Assembly: GCA_021234155.1 (NCBI GenBank)
Contig: JAJEKV010000009.1
Coordinates: forward strand, 10,236,546 to 10,300,545
Source of the DNA: Isoetes taiwanensis
Taxonomy: Eukaryota; Streptophyta; Lycopodiopsida; Isoetales; Isoetaceae
Reading direction: 5' to 3'
Length of the DNA: 64,000 nt
The number at the start of each line of letters is the position of its first letter. The stretch's first letter is position 1. Under the pieces are notes generated by a model. It worked only from the letters and a program-made list of their open reading frames with translations. It was not told where the DNA came from and did not search any database. The translations under genes were made by a program, and so were the position numbers. Of this stretch, positions 45,106 to 57,689 are shown piece by piece.

Positions 45106-46332
45106 TCAGTCAGTTTTACTGCCTTCTTTCTTAAACGGATGCTCTCTGGGAAGCACCCGTGCAATAACAAGTAGAGGAAAAATTAAATATGGAACATATG
45201 TCATCAGCAGTGTTGATCTTGATGCGACACCACTATCTATAATATCATAAAGAATGGGAACCTGCATACCACCATAACCATGATATCTTGGATCAATCGA
45301 TACAGATGAGCACAATTGTAAGTAGTAAATAAATGAAGACATCTAATTGGTATTTTTGCAGTCTTGGAAGCTGGTGGAGTTCTATTTTGTTGGTGGGAAG
45401 TGTCAATATCAAGCTAGTATGTGCAGGCCTAAATGCCTTAAGAGCTGCAGCTTCCTGCTTAAAATTATCCTCACTCAGAAAAAGTACAATGGGGAGAGTA
45501 GCATATGAACAAATTTTCTGCTTTGCAGATATGGATTTAGGTGCAAAAGAAGGAACTAGTATTTATGATAGGAGAAATTCCGATATGTTCTTTTGTTTTT
45601 TTTACAGGGGTTGGAATACAAGGCAACCCTGTGCTCTTGCATCCTCCCCATGTTCCCTTATTAACATATTATTACCCTGCATGTTCCCTCTGCCATACTG
45701 TAGGATCAGTTGGATAATGCCTAGAAGATTAATTCTGAAGCAGCCATCACAAAAATGTCCCTTATAGTGGAAACCTTTTTTATGAATATAATGAAGAAAA
45801 AAATCATACCATTGTGGTGGCAGTATGCACGCCGTATATAATCCCCGTCATTCGACCCCAGCTTTTGCCTGCTCAAGAAATGAATTAGAAAAAACTTTCC
45901 AGTCTAGTGAACTATGCTAAGGGATCAAAATAGGGACGAAAAGCAAAGCATCAAACTTGAAAAACCTAGGAATACGTAAAGGAAGAAGAAAAAAATAATA
46001 CCATGATAGAAAGCATATGCATTGGCAATCAAAAGAGGCAACTGAAAACATATTTCAGCTAGCACAAGGCCACGAAAATAAGAAGGCTTGTTGATGAGGA
46101 GGAAATCGCCGGATCTGACAGAATACCATTCCACCACATTTCGAAGAAATGCAGGGTAGATCGAAGCAGGCAACAAGACCTGAGACTCTATTAACAAAAC
46201 CACCGGGATGTTCACTACAAAAAATGCAACAAGCAGTGCATCTATCCCCTGCATCTTGCGGCTATGTCTGTTCTGAGAGCTCCGCCATTTTTGTAGCAAG
46301 CTAATCTGGCATAGTATTTTATTAATGTTCAT
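45106..46332 (-). CDS. TMEM97 / sigma-2 receptor-like EXPERA protein, three exons
   Basis: EXPERA-domain membrane proteins of the TMEM97 type have four membrane helices and in animals act in sterol handling at the ER and lysosome; the plant role is not settled. Exon 1 (46332-46002) encodes DALLVAFFVVNIPVVLLIES, then YPAFLRNVVEWYSVRSGDFL and FQLPLLIANAYAFYH. Exon 2 (45868-45810) gives SWGRMTGIIYGVHTATTM. Exon 3 (45261-45106) gives VPILYDI, LLMTYVPYLIFPLLVIARVL and a lysine-containing tail. GT-AG boundaries and phases agree at both introns, with no frameshift. The start may be ATG 46332 or the internal ATG at 46254, which better fits a short N-terminus. This is the best candidate for a working host gene here. 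Confidence 0.85.
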
Positions 46333-48480
46333 TTTATTCTAGCCTACAGGTCAATAAAATCGTGATTCAACGATTTGTAAATTTGTGCAACGTCTTTTTT
46401 AAAGGCCAAGAATAGGTACCTATGAGCATTTCTTACGTCCACTCAACTGGAAATCAACTTGTATTCTAGGCACACACAACACCAACAAAACTCTACAACC
46501 CTGCTCACATTGACATTGGAAGAAACCTGAACTAGTACATAAAGGTGTGAATTCCTAATGATGTTTTCTAAGCAACGTATGTATCTAACTAATGTTCAAG
46601 CTCCTAAAGGCAGTTCGGATTGACAGCAAGAAATAAAAGGCTTAAAAGCAATGAAATAAACTTCCCCGTTTTTTGTTTTGTATTTGGAAGTCAGTGGTGT
46701 GGAGTAAGATTTCACTTGTGTAGAGTATGGGAAACCGTATATTTTAGGGGCTTTGAGCAGCTTGTTGCCATTTAGATGTTCTGTGCGGAACGGCCATTTG
46801 CATGTCTGGAAATGGAATGGGGAGAGTTCACGTGACGGATCTGGGGTGCATGACAGCGAGCTGCTTGTGGCCGATGAGGATGGGAAGACACAGTGGTATA
46901 AGAGAAAAGATGTTTTCTTAATTGAAGGATGTCGAGCTATTTACCAATATATCATGAGTATAATAGCTACATCACATTCTACGTATCACATGGAAGCCAA
47001 TCCATTACCTAGCCGCGATATAAAAATTACCTCATTAGTAAGATAATCCAATACCTAGTCGTGATATAAATATTACCTCATTGATAAGCCAACCTATTAC
47101 CTAGCCGCGATATAAAGATTACCTCATTAGTAGTATAAAGAGAGGAGTTTTTTCTTATTGAAGGACGTCAAGCTACATCACATTCTATCTATCATACGGA
47201 GATGGAAGCCAATCCACTACCTAGCAGCGATACCTTATGCTAAGAGCTGCATCATGAGTACAATAGCGAACCCATGACCTTAAGGTTCTACAACTAGACC
47301 ATGCCCTGAAGGGCACTAGCACTTGTACTAATCCTTCTGTTCCAATTTGCAAGTTCATATGTTTCCATCCCTTCTTGTCCAAGCCCATCTTCCCTAATGG
47401 ACTGGCTTACGTGCTTTGCCCCAATTTTGTAAATATGAATAGCACATGGATTTCAATTCTAGAGCCTAGTGGCAGTCAACAAAAAACAACGCGACCAAAC
47501 AACAATGCTGCATTGGTCTCTTGCTCTCAATCTCTTGTCCATTCTTGATGCCTTTAAGTCGTGGCATTGTACCCTTACATCCTCTTGCAGTCTATATCTA
47601 GATATTGGTAGGGATATTGATTTTCATGACAACCCTTGTGTCGATACGTTAAAGCCTAGACATTGATATTTAAAATTTTGCATGGCCGTAGAATTCGGAG
47701 TTGAGGACATTAGGTCTTTCATTTTTTGAATGGATGAAAGCCATAGGAGCCCTCCTTTTTACTTCTAAATAAAAAATGTACAACATATTTTTAATTCATG
47801 CGCACCAACCTTTTTGGGTGTACAAAAATATTCAAGCACCACAATACAAACACGTAAAAATTGGCTATAAGGTTATAACGAATATTTTTGACCTCCAACT
47901 CTATTGTTCTCAAAAGCCACGACCCCAAGAGACCAAGAGCTCGTCAATGTCAAGAGTGAAACTGATAAATTATCCAATTCTTGTGGAGAATAGATAGATG
48001 AGCTTGTATTGAATAATATATATGAACAGATACAAAACATATATATGCATCTCAATGATGCGACTCTCTACATCTAACTGACACGACTCTTGGACATGTG
48101 GACATATATGACATGGTTGTATGCTGACTAGGATATTATATGTTAACACTCCCCCATCAGCATCAGCCTTCATCTCTAACCAAAATCATCATGTCCAGGA
48201 ATATAAGTGAGCCACCTTTGGCTCATGTTAGTTTGTCTGTTGATCTTCCTTTTGAAGTTGCATGCATATGAATGTGCTTGAACTGCTTGAGCATTCTGTT
48301 GAAGCTGTACACTCTTCAAGTTCCTTTTATGAAATAAGATCTCCAACAATTGAGATCTTGGAGAGTGTTCCACCGCTTCTCTTCCATAACATAATTGTTG
48401 AAGATTATAACTTATCCAATAAGCACAATTTCATTATTTTGTACAATTTATGGACCATTTTTTGGAGACCTACTTCAATA
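46333..48480. other. intergenic DNA
   Basis: No supported gene. At about 47009-47135 a unit of about 58 bp (CCTAGCCGCGATATAAARATTACCTCATTAGTA) is repeated three times. Confidence 0.5.
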
Positions 48481-48495
48481 ACAATTTTTCCCACA

Positions 48496-50878
48496 CTAAC
48501 AAGCATCACCAGCGAGGGCTGCATATGCTTCAGCAACGGGCACTGGAATCTTGATAGTGTTGGGGGGCTTCTTCCTGTTCGATGGAGACCAAGCAAAGTC
48601 GATTGTCTCCAACTCAATGCGATCACTAGCAGTGGTTGGCCTCCATCTTTTCTTCCAACAGTTTACATAATTGGCCGGGTACACCTGGTTCCTTACGGGG
48701 ACAGACTCCCACCAAGTGACCTGTATTGTCTCAAAGTTCTCCTTCTTATCATCCATTTGGGGCTCCTCCGTGGCATACCCTACCCATGTGGGACACAACA
48801 CGTCATCAGGACGTGCCATAATGAACATACCTTTCTTCACGTCCTTGAATGGATTGAATTCTGGTATGGGTTTATCCTTCAATGGTCCCACGTATGGAGG
48901 TGCGATGCTTGCAATTGGCTGCGATGATCGCAACCATTTCTCGAAGCTGAACTCCTTCTTGCCCGTGCATGGCCAAAAGTCCTCATAACTCTCTTCCGGG
49001 CACGAAATCTTCCCTAGCTCCTGTAAAAGACCCATCCAATACTCAATGGTAGCCGTGAATTGTGCGGAATAGTTGGCTGTTTCCGGGGTGCCCTTCTTGC
49101 TTGTGGATATTGCAATCCAATGAAGGATGTGCTTGTGGATGCTATTTCGTAACTGGCCAAGGCCCTTAACTGTTGCCTTTGATTAAGCAACTTGGGTGTT
49201 CCTACAGGCATCATGGGCTTCCCGTCTTCCCCTTCCTTCCACATTTTTATACCGCTTTGTAGGCGCCCAATCCAAGAAGCACCTGGACGGGTTTTGTAAT
49301 ACATGACGTGCCACTCTCCATTCATTGCAAATTTGAAGGTCAGGGGGGTGGTGTGGCCAGTCAATCTATCATCGCCGTCGGGTATGTACCCTTCTATAAA
49401 CCCCTTCCAATCTGGCACTTTATCAATAATGTATGGTACAGGTCCATTTAGATTGCATGTGTGGAACTCATATAACAATTCGGGCATGGTCAGCACCTCG
49501 GCCTTCTTTAGAGTGGAGGAGAAGTTGCCAAACATAGCATCAATGTCTTCATGTGTATGTCCAGGCATCATGAAACCCAACTCTATCTCCTCGAACACAC
49601 CAAGATATACTAGGTATGAAAGATACGAGAAAACATACTTTTTGTTTTGACCAAGCATTGTCCATTTGAAGCAACAATGTTCTGGGAGGGGCTTGAAAGA
49701 AGGTCCTTCGTCGCGCGTGCAAGCTTGCAGGGATGTTGCTATTAGTGAGTGCCAATTTCGATTTGAGTGCCGCATTATTACGCAAGGAAGTCACCCAAGT
49801 TGGAGCTGATGTTTCCGGCATTGAAAGATGGCCTCCAGGATACTCATGAACCATCTCAAGCCTTCTCAAGATACTATTCAAAGAACCGACATGGAAGTTC
49901 GAGTCATCTGGCCATAGATCCAATGCAAAGTTTCCATAGCTTCCCCTCCCATGACCATGAGTGAGAGCACCCGTCAATGATGTTTTAAGTTTATCCAGTC
50001 TCCAAAGTGACTTCACCGATTGCTGCAATTTAGGAATCATTGTCTTTGTCTGGTCCATCTTATCATGAATTATACAAACATAGTCTTTGGGATGCCTATG
50101 GGACAACAATCTCCACGACCAGTACTGGGTACGACAGGAGGCTTGCTCCAATCTATGTGCTCTTCTCTGATCATGCAATATCCGCCTTTCTGCCTCATCC
50201 TTTGTCTTCAACAACTTTGTACGAATGACCTCGCATGTATCACATTTGGAGAACGGAATTTTTTTTGCAATACTGACATCCATAAAGCTCCTTTTCCAAG
50301 TTCTATGAAAGCCCGCTGGCGATACTTTCTTGCCTGTCAGTGCCATGACTTCTACATTCACCTCTTCTAGGATGCTTGTTTTTGTAAACATTGCAGGCAA
50401 CTTCCTAATGTTTTCCCGGATGCCTTCTTCATTCCTCCGACTACGGTGAGGCAAGGATTCGCAATTCTCCCTTACGAACATTGAGAAAACAGCCTCGGAG
50501 GCTAAGGTGGATGCACGACGCTTGAAAGTACCACAGTTCCCGTGCTCTGCTTTGCGCGCACCCTCGATGTATTGTGCTTTCCATTTCAGATACCCTGACT
50601 TTGAGATTCCCAGCCCAAGGTACCAGGCCTTCTCACAGACTAGCCTCCCATGCAAGACCCGGGCGTTCCACTTCGGCGGCCTTTCATGTTGTTCCCAAGC
50701 ATGTCATACACAAATGCCACCACAATAAGCTACACTTCATTGCATAGAACTCCTTGCGCATCTCGATGACCTGATTATGTGAGAACTTTGCACAACACCT
50801 GTGTTTGCAACACAAGGTCGCTCGATATTTTAAAATAGCCTCCTTAGAGCTAAGGCGCTCAATCTTAGGTTGTCTCAA
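48496..50878 (-). pseudogene. DUF7869-type transposase-like gene, copy A
   Basis: I assign this from memory to the DUF7869 family, common in mosses, ferns and some animals, with an RNase H-like (DDE-type) arrangement. N-terminal RLVCEKAWYLGLGISKSGY is followed by SILEEVN, a FSKCDTC knuckle, VCIIHDKMDQTKTMIPKL (first acidic box), LLQMDNAWSK (second) and FMMPGHTHEDIDAMFGNF (third). The C-terminal half has VPDWKGFIEGY, GKPMMPVGTPK and NCWKKRWRPT. Three frames are needed (50878-50684, 50655-49549, then 49775-48496), with shifts near 50680, 49670 and 49020. The acidic boxes are all kept. It is either a transposon remnant or an unprocessed coding region with sequence errors. Confidence 0.7.
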
Positions 50879-50890
50879 GAACTGCCTACG

Positions 50891-51298
50891 CTAACGGGAG
50901 TGGAAAGTGTACTTGCGCCTCTCGAAATTAGGATGCTTCTCAACAATAGAGCTGCCTTGACTTGAGGGAGTATTTGATTGCTCAGTTGGCTTTGCAGTCA
51001 AGATCTCAGACACCTTTACACCATCCACTGTAACATATTCGTTACTCCACCTCACAAGCATACCTGCTTTTGGTACCTGTAAACAAGCCTGACAGCGGAA
51101 ATTCACTTCAGGAGGAGTCGGGTAACCCTCAACAATTGTCACTTCAATGCATTTCAACCCTAAGAACTGATCGCATACTGCATCATCTGGGCCTGTAAAG
51201 GATATGAACCCCTTTCCAGCGGGAATGGAGACGCAAGAGTGCCATATTTCACAGTCCTTCTCCAGTAAAGTGTATCTAGTCTGGGGGATAAGTCCCAT
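50891..51298 (-). CDS. DUF8039-like domain ORF, probably the N-terminal part of gene A
   Basis: The 135-residue frame reads IWHSCVSIPAGKGFISFTG, then CIEVTIVEGYPTPPEV and AGMLVRWSNEYVTVDG. The pattern of V-x-V near the middle and a W-S/W-P near the end resembles the DUF8039-type domain found next to plant transposases. It lies just upstream of gene A in the same orientation and ends 12 nt before the next frame, so the two may be one gene. Family assignment is from memory and tentative. Confidence 0.4.
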   Translation of the reverse strand: MGLIPQTRYTLLEKDCEIWHSCVSIPAGKGFISFTGPDDAVCDQFLGLKCIEVTIVEGYPTPPEVNFRCQACLQVPKAGMLVRWSNEYVTVDGVKVSEILTAKPTEQSNTPSSQGSSIVEKHPNFERRKYTFHSR

Positions 51299-51551
51299 AA
51301 ACCATCATTCAATTAAATTGGGATTATGTCTTAATTTTGGGATAAATTTTATATTGCACTTTTTTAGTAACTTTGTTAAATTCACTTTTTTAGTAACTTT
51401 GTTGCCCTTAGACTAGAATAGACGTTAACATATAATCACACACGGGAATATAAACTCACACCTTAACTTCAAATTATAAAATCATATATCATGGAACTCA
51501 AGTAGTACACAACTTTTATTAACTGTAGAAAAGATACATAGTAATTGTTTT

Positions 51552-53034
51552 TCATTTTTCCACTAGCATCCCCAAGGATATGAGAACCTTATTCCTTACA
51601 TCCTGAGGTATTGTAACTCTCGTTGTTTTACTAGGAATAGTTTTTGGAGTCCACGAGTACAATACGGTTTCAACGTCTAGCCAAAGATCAGGATCACTTG
51701 GATTTCTCCTCCACCTCTTTGTCCAACAATCTGAATATCTTTCTTTATCGGTGACATTACTCAACCGATGTAATCTTGGACACCACCATTCCACGCACAC
51801 CTTATTGAAGTTAACATCACCTTCTTCTTTACAAATATCCGAGATAGTCCATCCCAACCACCTTTGGATAGGTCTCTAGATCTGCTTGGTTTTACTACTA
51901 CAAATTGGTGGCACTCCACGTCGGTTAGAAGGTTCATAACAATCCATGCCTAGATATTTTGGCCTATCCTTCTTAGGACCAACATAGTGTTTATCAGTTG
52001 AGGAGGAGCATATGCCTTCACAATGCTACTAATGGTACCATCATCTTCGTCGAAGCACCCGGCTAATGTTTTCCACTTACTTTTAGGGAACCACCCTTCT
52101 TTTTCGGCTCTTAGAGGATGTGTCTACCTCATCCAACAAGTTGATCACCTTCTTCCAATAATCTATCAATGCACGATAGTCTCATCTGAATTAGTTTGCC
52201 AATGCTTGATGTAGTCATTGATGCCATCCTTAGTCAATCCCAATTGCTTGACTTCTTCAGTTGGTTTTAGAGCTTTTGGTTGACCAGGAGGTATCATAGG
52301 CTTGCCATTTGCATCCCTGTGCCAAATTTCTGCCCCACCTCTCCACTTCTCCTCTGAAGGTCTCATTTTCCATTGCATGATTGGAATCCCTTCTCTCACC
52401 CAAAAAGTGAATTGAAGAGGTCTAGAATGACCTTCCATGTTGAGAGCATAACCATCCACAAAACTCTTCCAATCAGGCACTTCTTCTATGATAGATCCTA
52501 TAGGAGATGGATTTGTACAAGTTCACGAAGCAATGCATTTATTTCCTCTAATATGCTCTTCTGGGTACAATGGGATGGCAATCTCTTTTCAACAATAACT
52601 CTACCCTGTTCATCCTTCTTACTCTTATGTGGCATGTTTTCTGCATTGAAATCCACATATCTTTCAAATATTTCCTTTGCAGCTATAGTTCTTGAGGTAG
52701 GCCTTACCAGGCCAGTGTTTCCATGCAATGCAATTTTACTACCATTTTCATGTCTCTTTTGCCAGTTGTGCCAAGAAGAGGTTGGAATTCCATGTATAGC
52801 CATCCATGCTTTTGAACATATCCACTTTCCATTCAATGGGAATCTTTTCTTCTTTGATCTTTCATCCTGAATTGCATAGCCAAATATGGTGTACATGAAA
52901 TTCCTCCTGCTATCACACTTATGTTCCTGATATGTAGCTCTTGCTCCCACCAACTCCTCTATTGTGAACATTCTAACACAAGAAAAACAACAACATTCAC
53001 CTCCTCTAACCTTCATCATAGCTTCGGAGAACAA
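51552..53034 (-). pseudogene. DUF7869-type transposase-like gene, copy B, catalytic core deleted
   Basis: This is a paralog of copy A in the same orientation. 53034-52498 has GKWICSKAWMAIHGIPTSSW and QKSILEEINALLREL, matching the N-terminal part of copy A. The next recognisable text, after a frame change at about 52500, is IIEEVPDWKSFVDGY and GKPMIPPGQPKAL (52480-52166), which matches the region after GHTHEDID in copy A. All three acidic boxes are therefore missing. 51857-51552 holds the C-terminal block (VEWWCP, DCWTKRWRRNPSDPD, YSWTPKTIP). Upstream, 53300-53060 still reads as coding-like text (LEVPTIVAWPRDKIQ, NYTFPLDVEP). Confidence 0.65.
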
Positions 53035-53310
53035 TCATAATCGACTTGCATCTTTTGGTGGGATAATGTTTGAAAGTTGGAAGTGGCCTCTTGCTACTTT
53101 TGTGTGAACATTGTTGACAATGGTTCTACATCTAAAGGAAACGTGTAGTTCCCCTCAGGTTGAATCTTGTCCCTAGGCCATGCAACAATAGTTGGAACCT
53201 CTAGTTGCTTCACACAAGCTAGGCATTCTTGTTTGCTGAACCCTTTTCCTTCCAATTGTCATATAATTTTTGAGATTGCCACACCTAACCTGTCCTCCCC
53301 TAATCTTTCA

Positions 53311-53662
53311 TCATTCAACTTTGCATTGATAGGATCTGCTAGAACAATAATCCCTTCTCCCTCTTGCCTCTCTGTTTGCATGCATGCGGGATCTTGACCT
53401 TTTGTTTTTCCAATCGACCCAGAGTATAAAGGACAATTTCCTTTCCTTTGCCATCATCCTTTTCATTTGAGGTCTTTTCCTTTCCTTTGCCATCATCAAC
53501 ATCATTTGGAGTCTTTTCCTTTCCTTTGCCATCATCAACATCATTTGAGGTATTTTCCTTTCCTTGGACATCATGTTCATTAGTTGGGAATTTCTCCTTG
53601 CCTTGATTAGCATCATTGGGGGTTTTTTTTAGCATTTTGCATGCCATTGACCTAGAATGCAT
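53311..53662 (-). CDS. low-complexity N-terminal exon of copy B, 39 bp repeats
   Basis: The minus-strand frame MHSRSMACKMLKKTPNDANQ continues into about four copies of a 13-residue unit of the type GKGKEKTPNDVDD, encoded by 39 bp repeats at about 53430-53620. It is highly charged and probably disordered. It is open as far as the DPINAKLNDERLG-type text at about 53330 and so likely belongs to copy B. Confidence 0.45.
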
Positions 53663-54200
53663 AAAAATATATAGTAAGTTAGCATATCCAAATAACCTCT
53701 AACTAACATGTTCATAAATGAAAGCCTCATATGTCTTATTCTATTTGATCATTCTATTTATATAATGGGATTCCCCAAGTTATTTTCCTCAACATTATAT
53801 AAAAATAAAACCCTCTACTTGTAACCTTCAAACTTGTATCCTATAATAACCTTAGAAACAACTCTTAAGGTTATTATAGGTTTGCAGTTTTAAGGTTAAG
53901 AAGTTATTATAGGTTAGAAAATTTAAGGTTGGAAAGTTATTGTAGGTTAAAAGTTTTAAGGTTAGAAGTCTAATTCATGAACTTTTAAACTTATAACTTA
54001 ACTATTAACTTAAAACTATTTTAAAAACTTATAAGTCATAACTTTTAAACTTAATAACCCTTAAAACAATTGTCCTTAAAACAATTAACCCTTGTAATAA
54101 ATTTTCGCGGAAGTTATAATGGCGCTGATGCGAAATTTTAAAAGCGTTTATTATTTCAAGTTAGCCTTCCTTTTCAAACTTTTCTCTCACACTTTTCGAA
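53663..54200. repeat. AT-rich repeats upstream of copy B
   Basis: TTATTATAGGTTAGAA and TTAAGGTTAGAAGTTATT words recur at 53850-53975, followed by AACTTATAACTTAACT-type runs. No gene. Confidence 0.5.
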
Positions 54201-54625
54201 CATTAAGCTTACGCTTCCAATTTGGCATTCCGGTAACTTACGCTTCCAATTTGGCATTCGGGTAGCTTCTCCTTTCTCGGCTTCTATCGCTTCTCGGCAT
54301 CATCAATCTACCTTCAATCTATCTTCTACGCTTTTCGGGCATCAATCTATCTGTTTGCATGACCTAAGGAATCAATCTATCTGTTGCATGACCTAAGGAA
54401 TCGTCAATCTATCTTTCTCGGCTTCAATCGCTTCCAGAGCTTTTATCGTTTTTTCTAGCTTTTCGAGCTTTTATCATTTTTATCGTTTTCGAGCTTTTGG
54501 GTTTTAAACTTCTATCTGCTTCTAGGCTTCTATCTGCATCAATCTCGACTTCTATCTCGCTTCTCGGCTTCTATCGCATCAATCTCGACTTCTATCGCTT
54601 CTCGGCTTCTATCGCTTTAGGGTTT
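54201..54625. repeat. pyrimidine-rich minisatellite (CTTCTATCGCTTCTCGG)
   Basis: Many imperfect copies of CTTCTATC(T)GC and TTCTCGGC. The copies vary mostly at CTGC/CGC positions. Confidence 0.75.
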
Positions 54626-54939
54626 TTCAAAGGTTTTTTTTCTCAAAAGTTTGTAGGCTCTATACAATGTCTCTGGTTTTTTGGTTTTTGGCTCTCTACA
54701 ATCTCTCGACTTTGAATAACTTTGGTTTTGTGTTAAAAGCTTCTCCGGCTTCTCGGTTAGAAGGCTCAATTCTCGGTCTCTTGAACACAAGTAGGTTAGT
54801 ATTTCTGTTATATACATAAAGTAGTTATTTTACATAAAGCGGTTCCTCCGGATTGGTTACGTGATCGGCCTATATGATCTGCTCTTATTCTATTTCAATA
54901 GGTCTTCCTCTATCTGTTCTAAGCCATGATCTAAAATAA

Positions 54940-55115
54940 TGAAGTAAATAATGATCTATGATCTATCTGCTCTATGATCTTGCTCTATGATCTATGAGCT
55001 ATGATCTATGATCTATCGCTCTATGATCTATCTCTATGATCTATGATCTATCGCTCTATGATCTATACGCTCTATGATCTATGATCTATCTGCTCTATGA
55101 TCTATCTCTATGATC
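54940..55115. repeat. 16 bp minisatellite (TCTATGATCTATCTGC)
   Basis: About ten copies. The variable spot is again CTGC, seen as CTGC, CGC, CTC, TGC or ACGC. Confidence 0.8.
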
Positions 55116-55262
55116 ATGCTTATATGATTTTCTTTGTATCTGCTCTTATTCTATTTCACTAGCTCTTCCTCTATCACGTTCTAAATAATGAACTAAAAGA
55201 ATGAACTAAATATTGAACTAAAATAATGTATTCAACGATTATGCATTACGTTAGAATAATAT

Positions 55263-56010
55263 GTTAGAATTGGAGAAATGGCGCTTGGCGCATTTCTATT
55301 TTGGTTTCGATTTTCCATTAGGTTAATCAAAGTCGCCCGGTAGCGTTTTAGTTTCTATACAAATCGGCGCCCGGTGGCGTGTAAAATAGATCGTGAAAAA
55401 ACATAGCAAACGCGGCGCTGGCGTTTTGAATTATGTATGTTGAGAATCGTTTTATGGGGAGAGTAATATATCATTTGCTAATGACTTAATTTCTCTCGTT
55501 CTAGTGCCATGGATTTTCCTTATGCATGGACACTAGCTGATCTACCTTGGATGGTTCTAGTTCAAATACACTTCCCACGGGCGACCATCAACTCGGACCA
55601 CACAAGATATTACTTGAGTGTCTTTGTTCAAAGCGTTCAAAGAGAGTTGGAGAATCAATAGGCGATGCAGTATCGGGGGCCATGGGTACACTTCCATCGC
55701 ATCTATGGACATATCGGACTCCTCATGCTCTTAGTAAGGCTCATGCCAACAAATAAGTCACGAGGATTTGCTTTATAGTATCAAGGATCGATACAACACT
55801 CTGGTTTGGAGACTTCGACATCCATGAGGGAAGATGAGGATCTGTCATATCGAGGGTGGTTCGGTGGGACTTTTTTTGGGATTGGGCGATGAAGTGGGGC
55901 TATGTGACATATTGTAGAGATAGAAAGAATTGGCGCTGGCGCATTTTTGCGAAAAGAAGAAATGTACATACACTTTTTGGAATATGAATACAAACTTCGG
56001 CGCTGGCGCA
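55263..56010. repeat. cluster of GC-rich palindromes, group 1
   Basis: Six copies of an AAAT..GGCGC..GGCGC..ATTT type palindrome at about 55273, 55325, 55363, 55406, 55928 and 55998. The frame between them (55509-55656, starting MDFPYAWTLADLPW) is open but unrecognised. Confidence 0.6.
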
Positions 56011-56254
56011 ATTTTGCACTATATTTTTATGTCATTTAGTTTATTATGTTTTTTTATATGCAATGTCGAAAACATTGAATCCTTTGATGCCCTCCAGCCA
56101 GTATGACCAACCCCAAGAAACTACATATTTTCATTAATGTGTAGTTTCATGGGGTTGATATATTTTAACTAAAGAACATCAAAAGAATCCAAAATTCACA
56201 ACATCACGCAGATGTTATGATATATTCATTTTTTTTTGAATATCCAAATATACA

Positions 56255-56350
56255 TACCTTTTTCAGACGGTCTTTTGGCCATGCTACAAATGTGCCCACG
56301 CTTTCACCAACTGTATCGCCACCGGGATGTCTTCTTGGAAGAGCCTCATC
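56255..56350 (-). pseudogene. DUF8039-type fragment ending in VAWPKD
   Basis: The minus strand reads PGGDTVGESVGTFVAWPKDR and then a GTATGT donor at about 56263. The same W-P-K/R-D text appears at about 53185 (VAWPRDKIQ). It is a short transposon-related exon or remnant. Confidence 0.45.
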
Positions 56351-56977
56351 TTAAGTAATTGCGGTTTATAATGGAAATCTTCTGAAACTGTTTCCAAGAG
56401 GAACACCATGACACATGGAACTTGGATTCAGATCTTGATTTTACATAAGCCTACTCGGCTTCAAGTTTCTTTGTTAAAAGATAGCATTCTTCTCCGACAA
56501 GCGATGAAGAACCAGAATGCATTGGAAAAATAGAGGGCGAAAAATAGAGAACAAGAGAATGCATTGAATGGAATCACACTCACCATAGCTCAGCCGACAT
56601 CGAATGGGATTGAAGGCGGCTCGATCGAATAGGATTGAAGGCGTTGTAGGCCGGATCTTAGGCTCGATAGTAGGAATGATCTTGGGCTCTGAAAGTAGGA
56701 ATGATCTTGGGCTCGATAGTAGGTGGCCGATTAGGTGGTAGTAGATTGCCACATATCGTTTCTTGAAATTAATAATTAATTGTTCTTGAAATTGCACTAA
56801 AAAAAAAACACAATTTAAATTTGTAAATGGCCGGGGCCAGGCGGTTAATTAAAGCGGTATAAATTTAAAAGGGCCTTGAATTTGAATTCTGTTTATAAAT
56901 CGGCGGCCAAGATTATGAGCGCATACATATAAGTTTAAACCAAAATCCCGTCTCATATTATCCGCACTTGCGGTTCT
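56351..56977. other. non-coding, with a short repeat
   Basis: GGCTCGATAGTAGG and AGGAATGATCTTGGGCTC are repeated at about 56660-56725. No gene recognised. Confidence 0.4.
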
Positions 56978-57101
56978 ATGGCGTCTAGAGGATCTGGCCG
57001 CGGCCAGGTATTTAGTAGAGGTGGGCGACACCCAAAGCACAAATCCCATGCACGGAGGCTGGCTGAACAAGCGAAAGCACAAATCCAACAAAGCGCCTCG
57101 G
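56978..57101 (+). CDS. first exon, RG-rich, of the DGQHS gene
   Basis: ATG at 56978 opens MASRGSGRGQVFSRGGRHPK followed by a basic, Ala/Gln-rich stretch, and runs to a GTAATT donor at 57102. The start resembles the RG-rich start of the Crypton-like gene. The likely next coding stretch begins near 57700, where no clean AG acceptor is visible. Confidence 0.45.
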
Positions 57102-57514
57102 GTAATTGATCTGTTTTTGTTACGTAATTGATTTACGTGTCCCTTTTTTTTGTTAGGTTTTTAGGATGTTTTTACGTAATAATATAGTTATTATCCAATA
57201 AGAAGCATGTGTCCTCTAATGTTTGAGTTCATATGTCCCAAAAATGTATGGAAACAAATGCTTAATGTGTACATGTTGGTTTCTCTTTTAATCTTTGTAT
57301 GTCTTTGCTTGAAGCTTGTATACTTAGGCAACGCGATTATTGATAGCTAGTTGTGATTTTTATAGTTAGTTGTGTCCTCGATGAAGATTCAACTCTTTAA
57401 GTTGCATTTTTTATAGTTAGTTGTGTCACGAGCATTTTGATTCGGACGAAACGCCCTAGCCTTGATTTAATTAGGCATTACATTAGTTTCTTTATCTTTC
57501 GGGTCACTTCTAAA

Positions 57515-57640
57515 AGCAGCCAAAGCGGCGTATTTGTTACATTTTGATTTGGGACAAAAGCGGCGCTGCCCCTGACCCCAATAAACTAAATGAACTTGCT
57601 TTGTGTATTCATTTTCAAATCGCGCCAAAGCGTTTTGTTG
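57515..57640. repeat. GC-rich palindromes, group 2
   Basis: Degenerate copies (AAAGCGGCG, AAAGCGGCGCTG, AAATCGCGCCAAAGCG) at about 57523, 57557 and 57619. Confidence 0.45.
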
Positions 57641-57689
57641 CATATGTGTCGGCATTTATTTGAGCATAAAAAGATTAACCCATGTCTTT

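Noticed and set aside
45333-45767. 144-residue plus-strand ORF
   Set aside because: It lies within the intron between exons 2 and 3 of the TMEM97-type gene on the other strand and has no domain.
48262-48927. 221-residue plus-strand ORF
   Set aside because: It is antisense to the C-terminal part of DUF7869-type gene A, which has family features.
54940-55115. CRISPR-like array
   Set aside because: Short tandem minisatellite units without spacers, in a eukaryotic setting.
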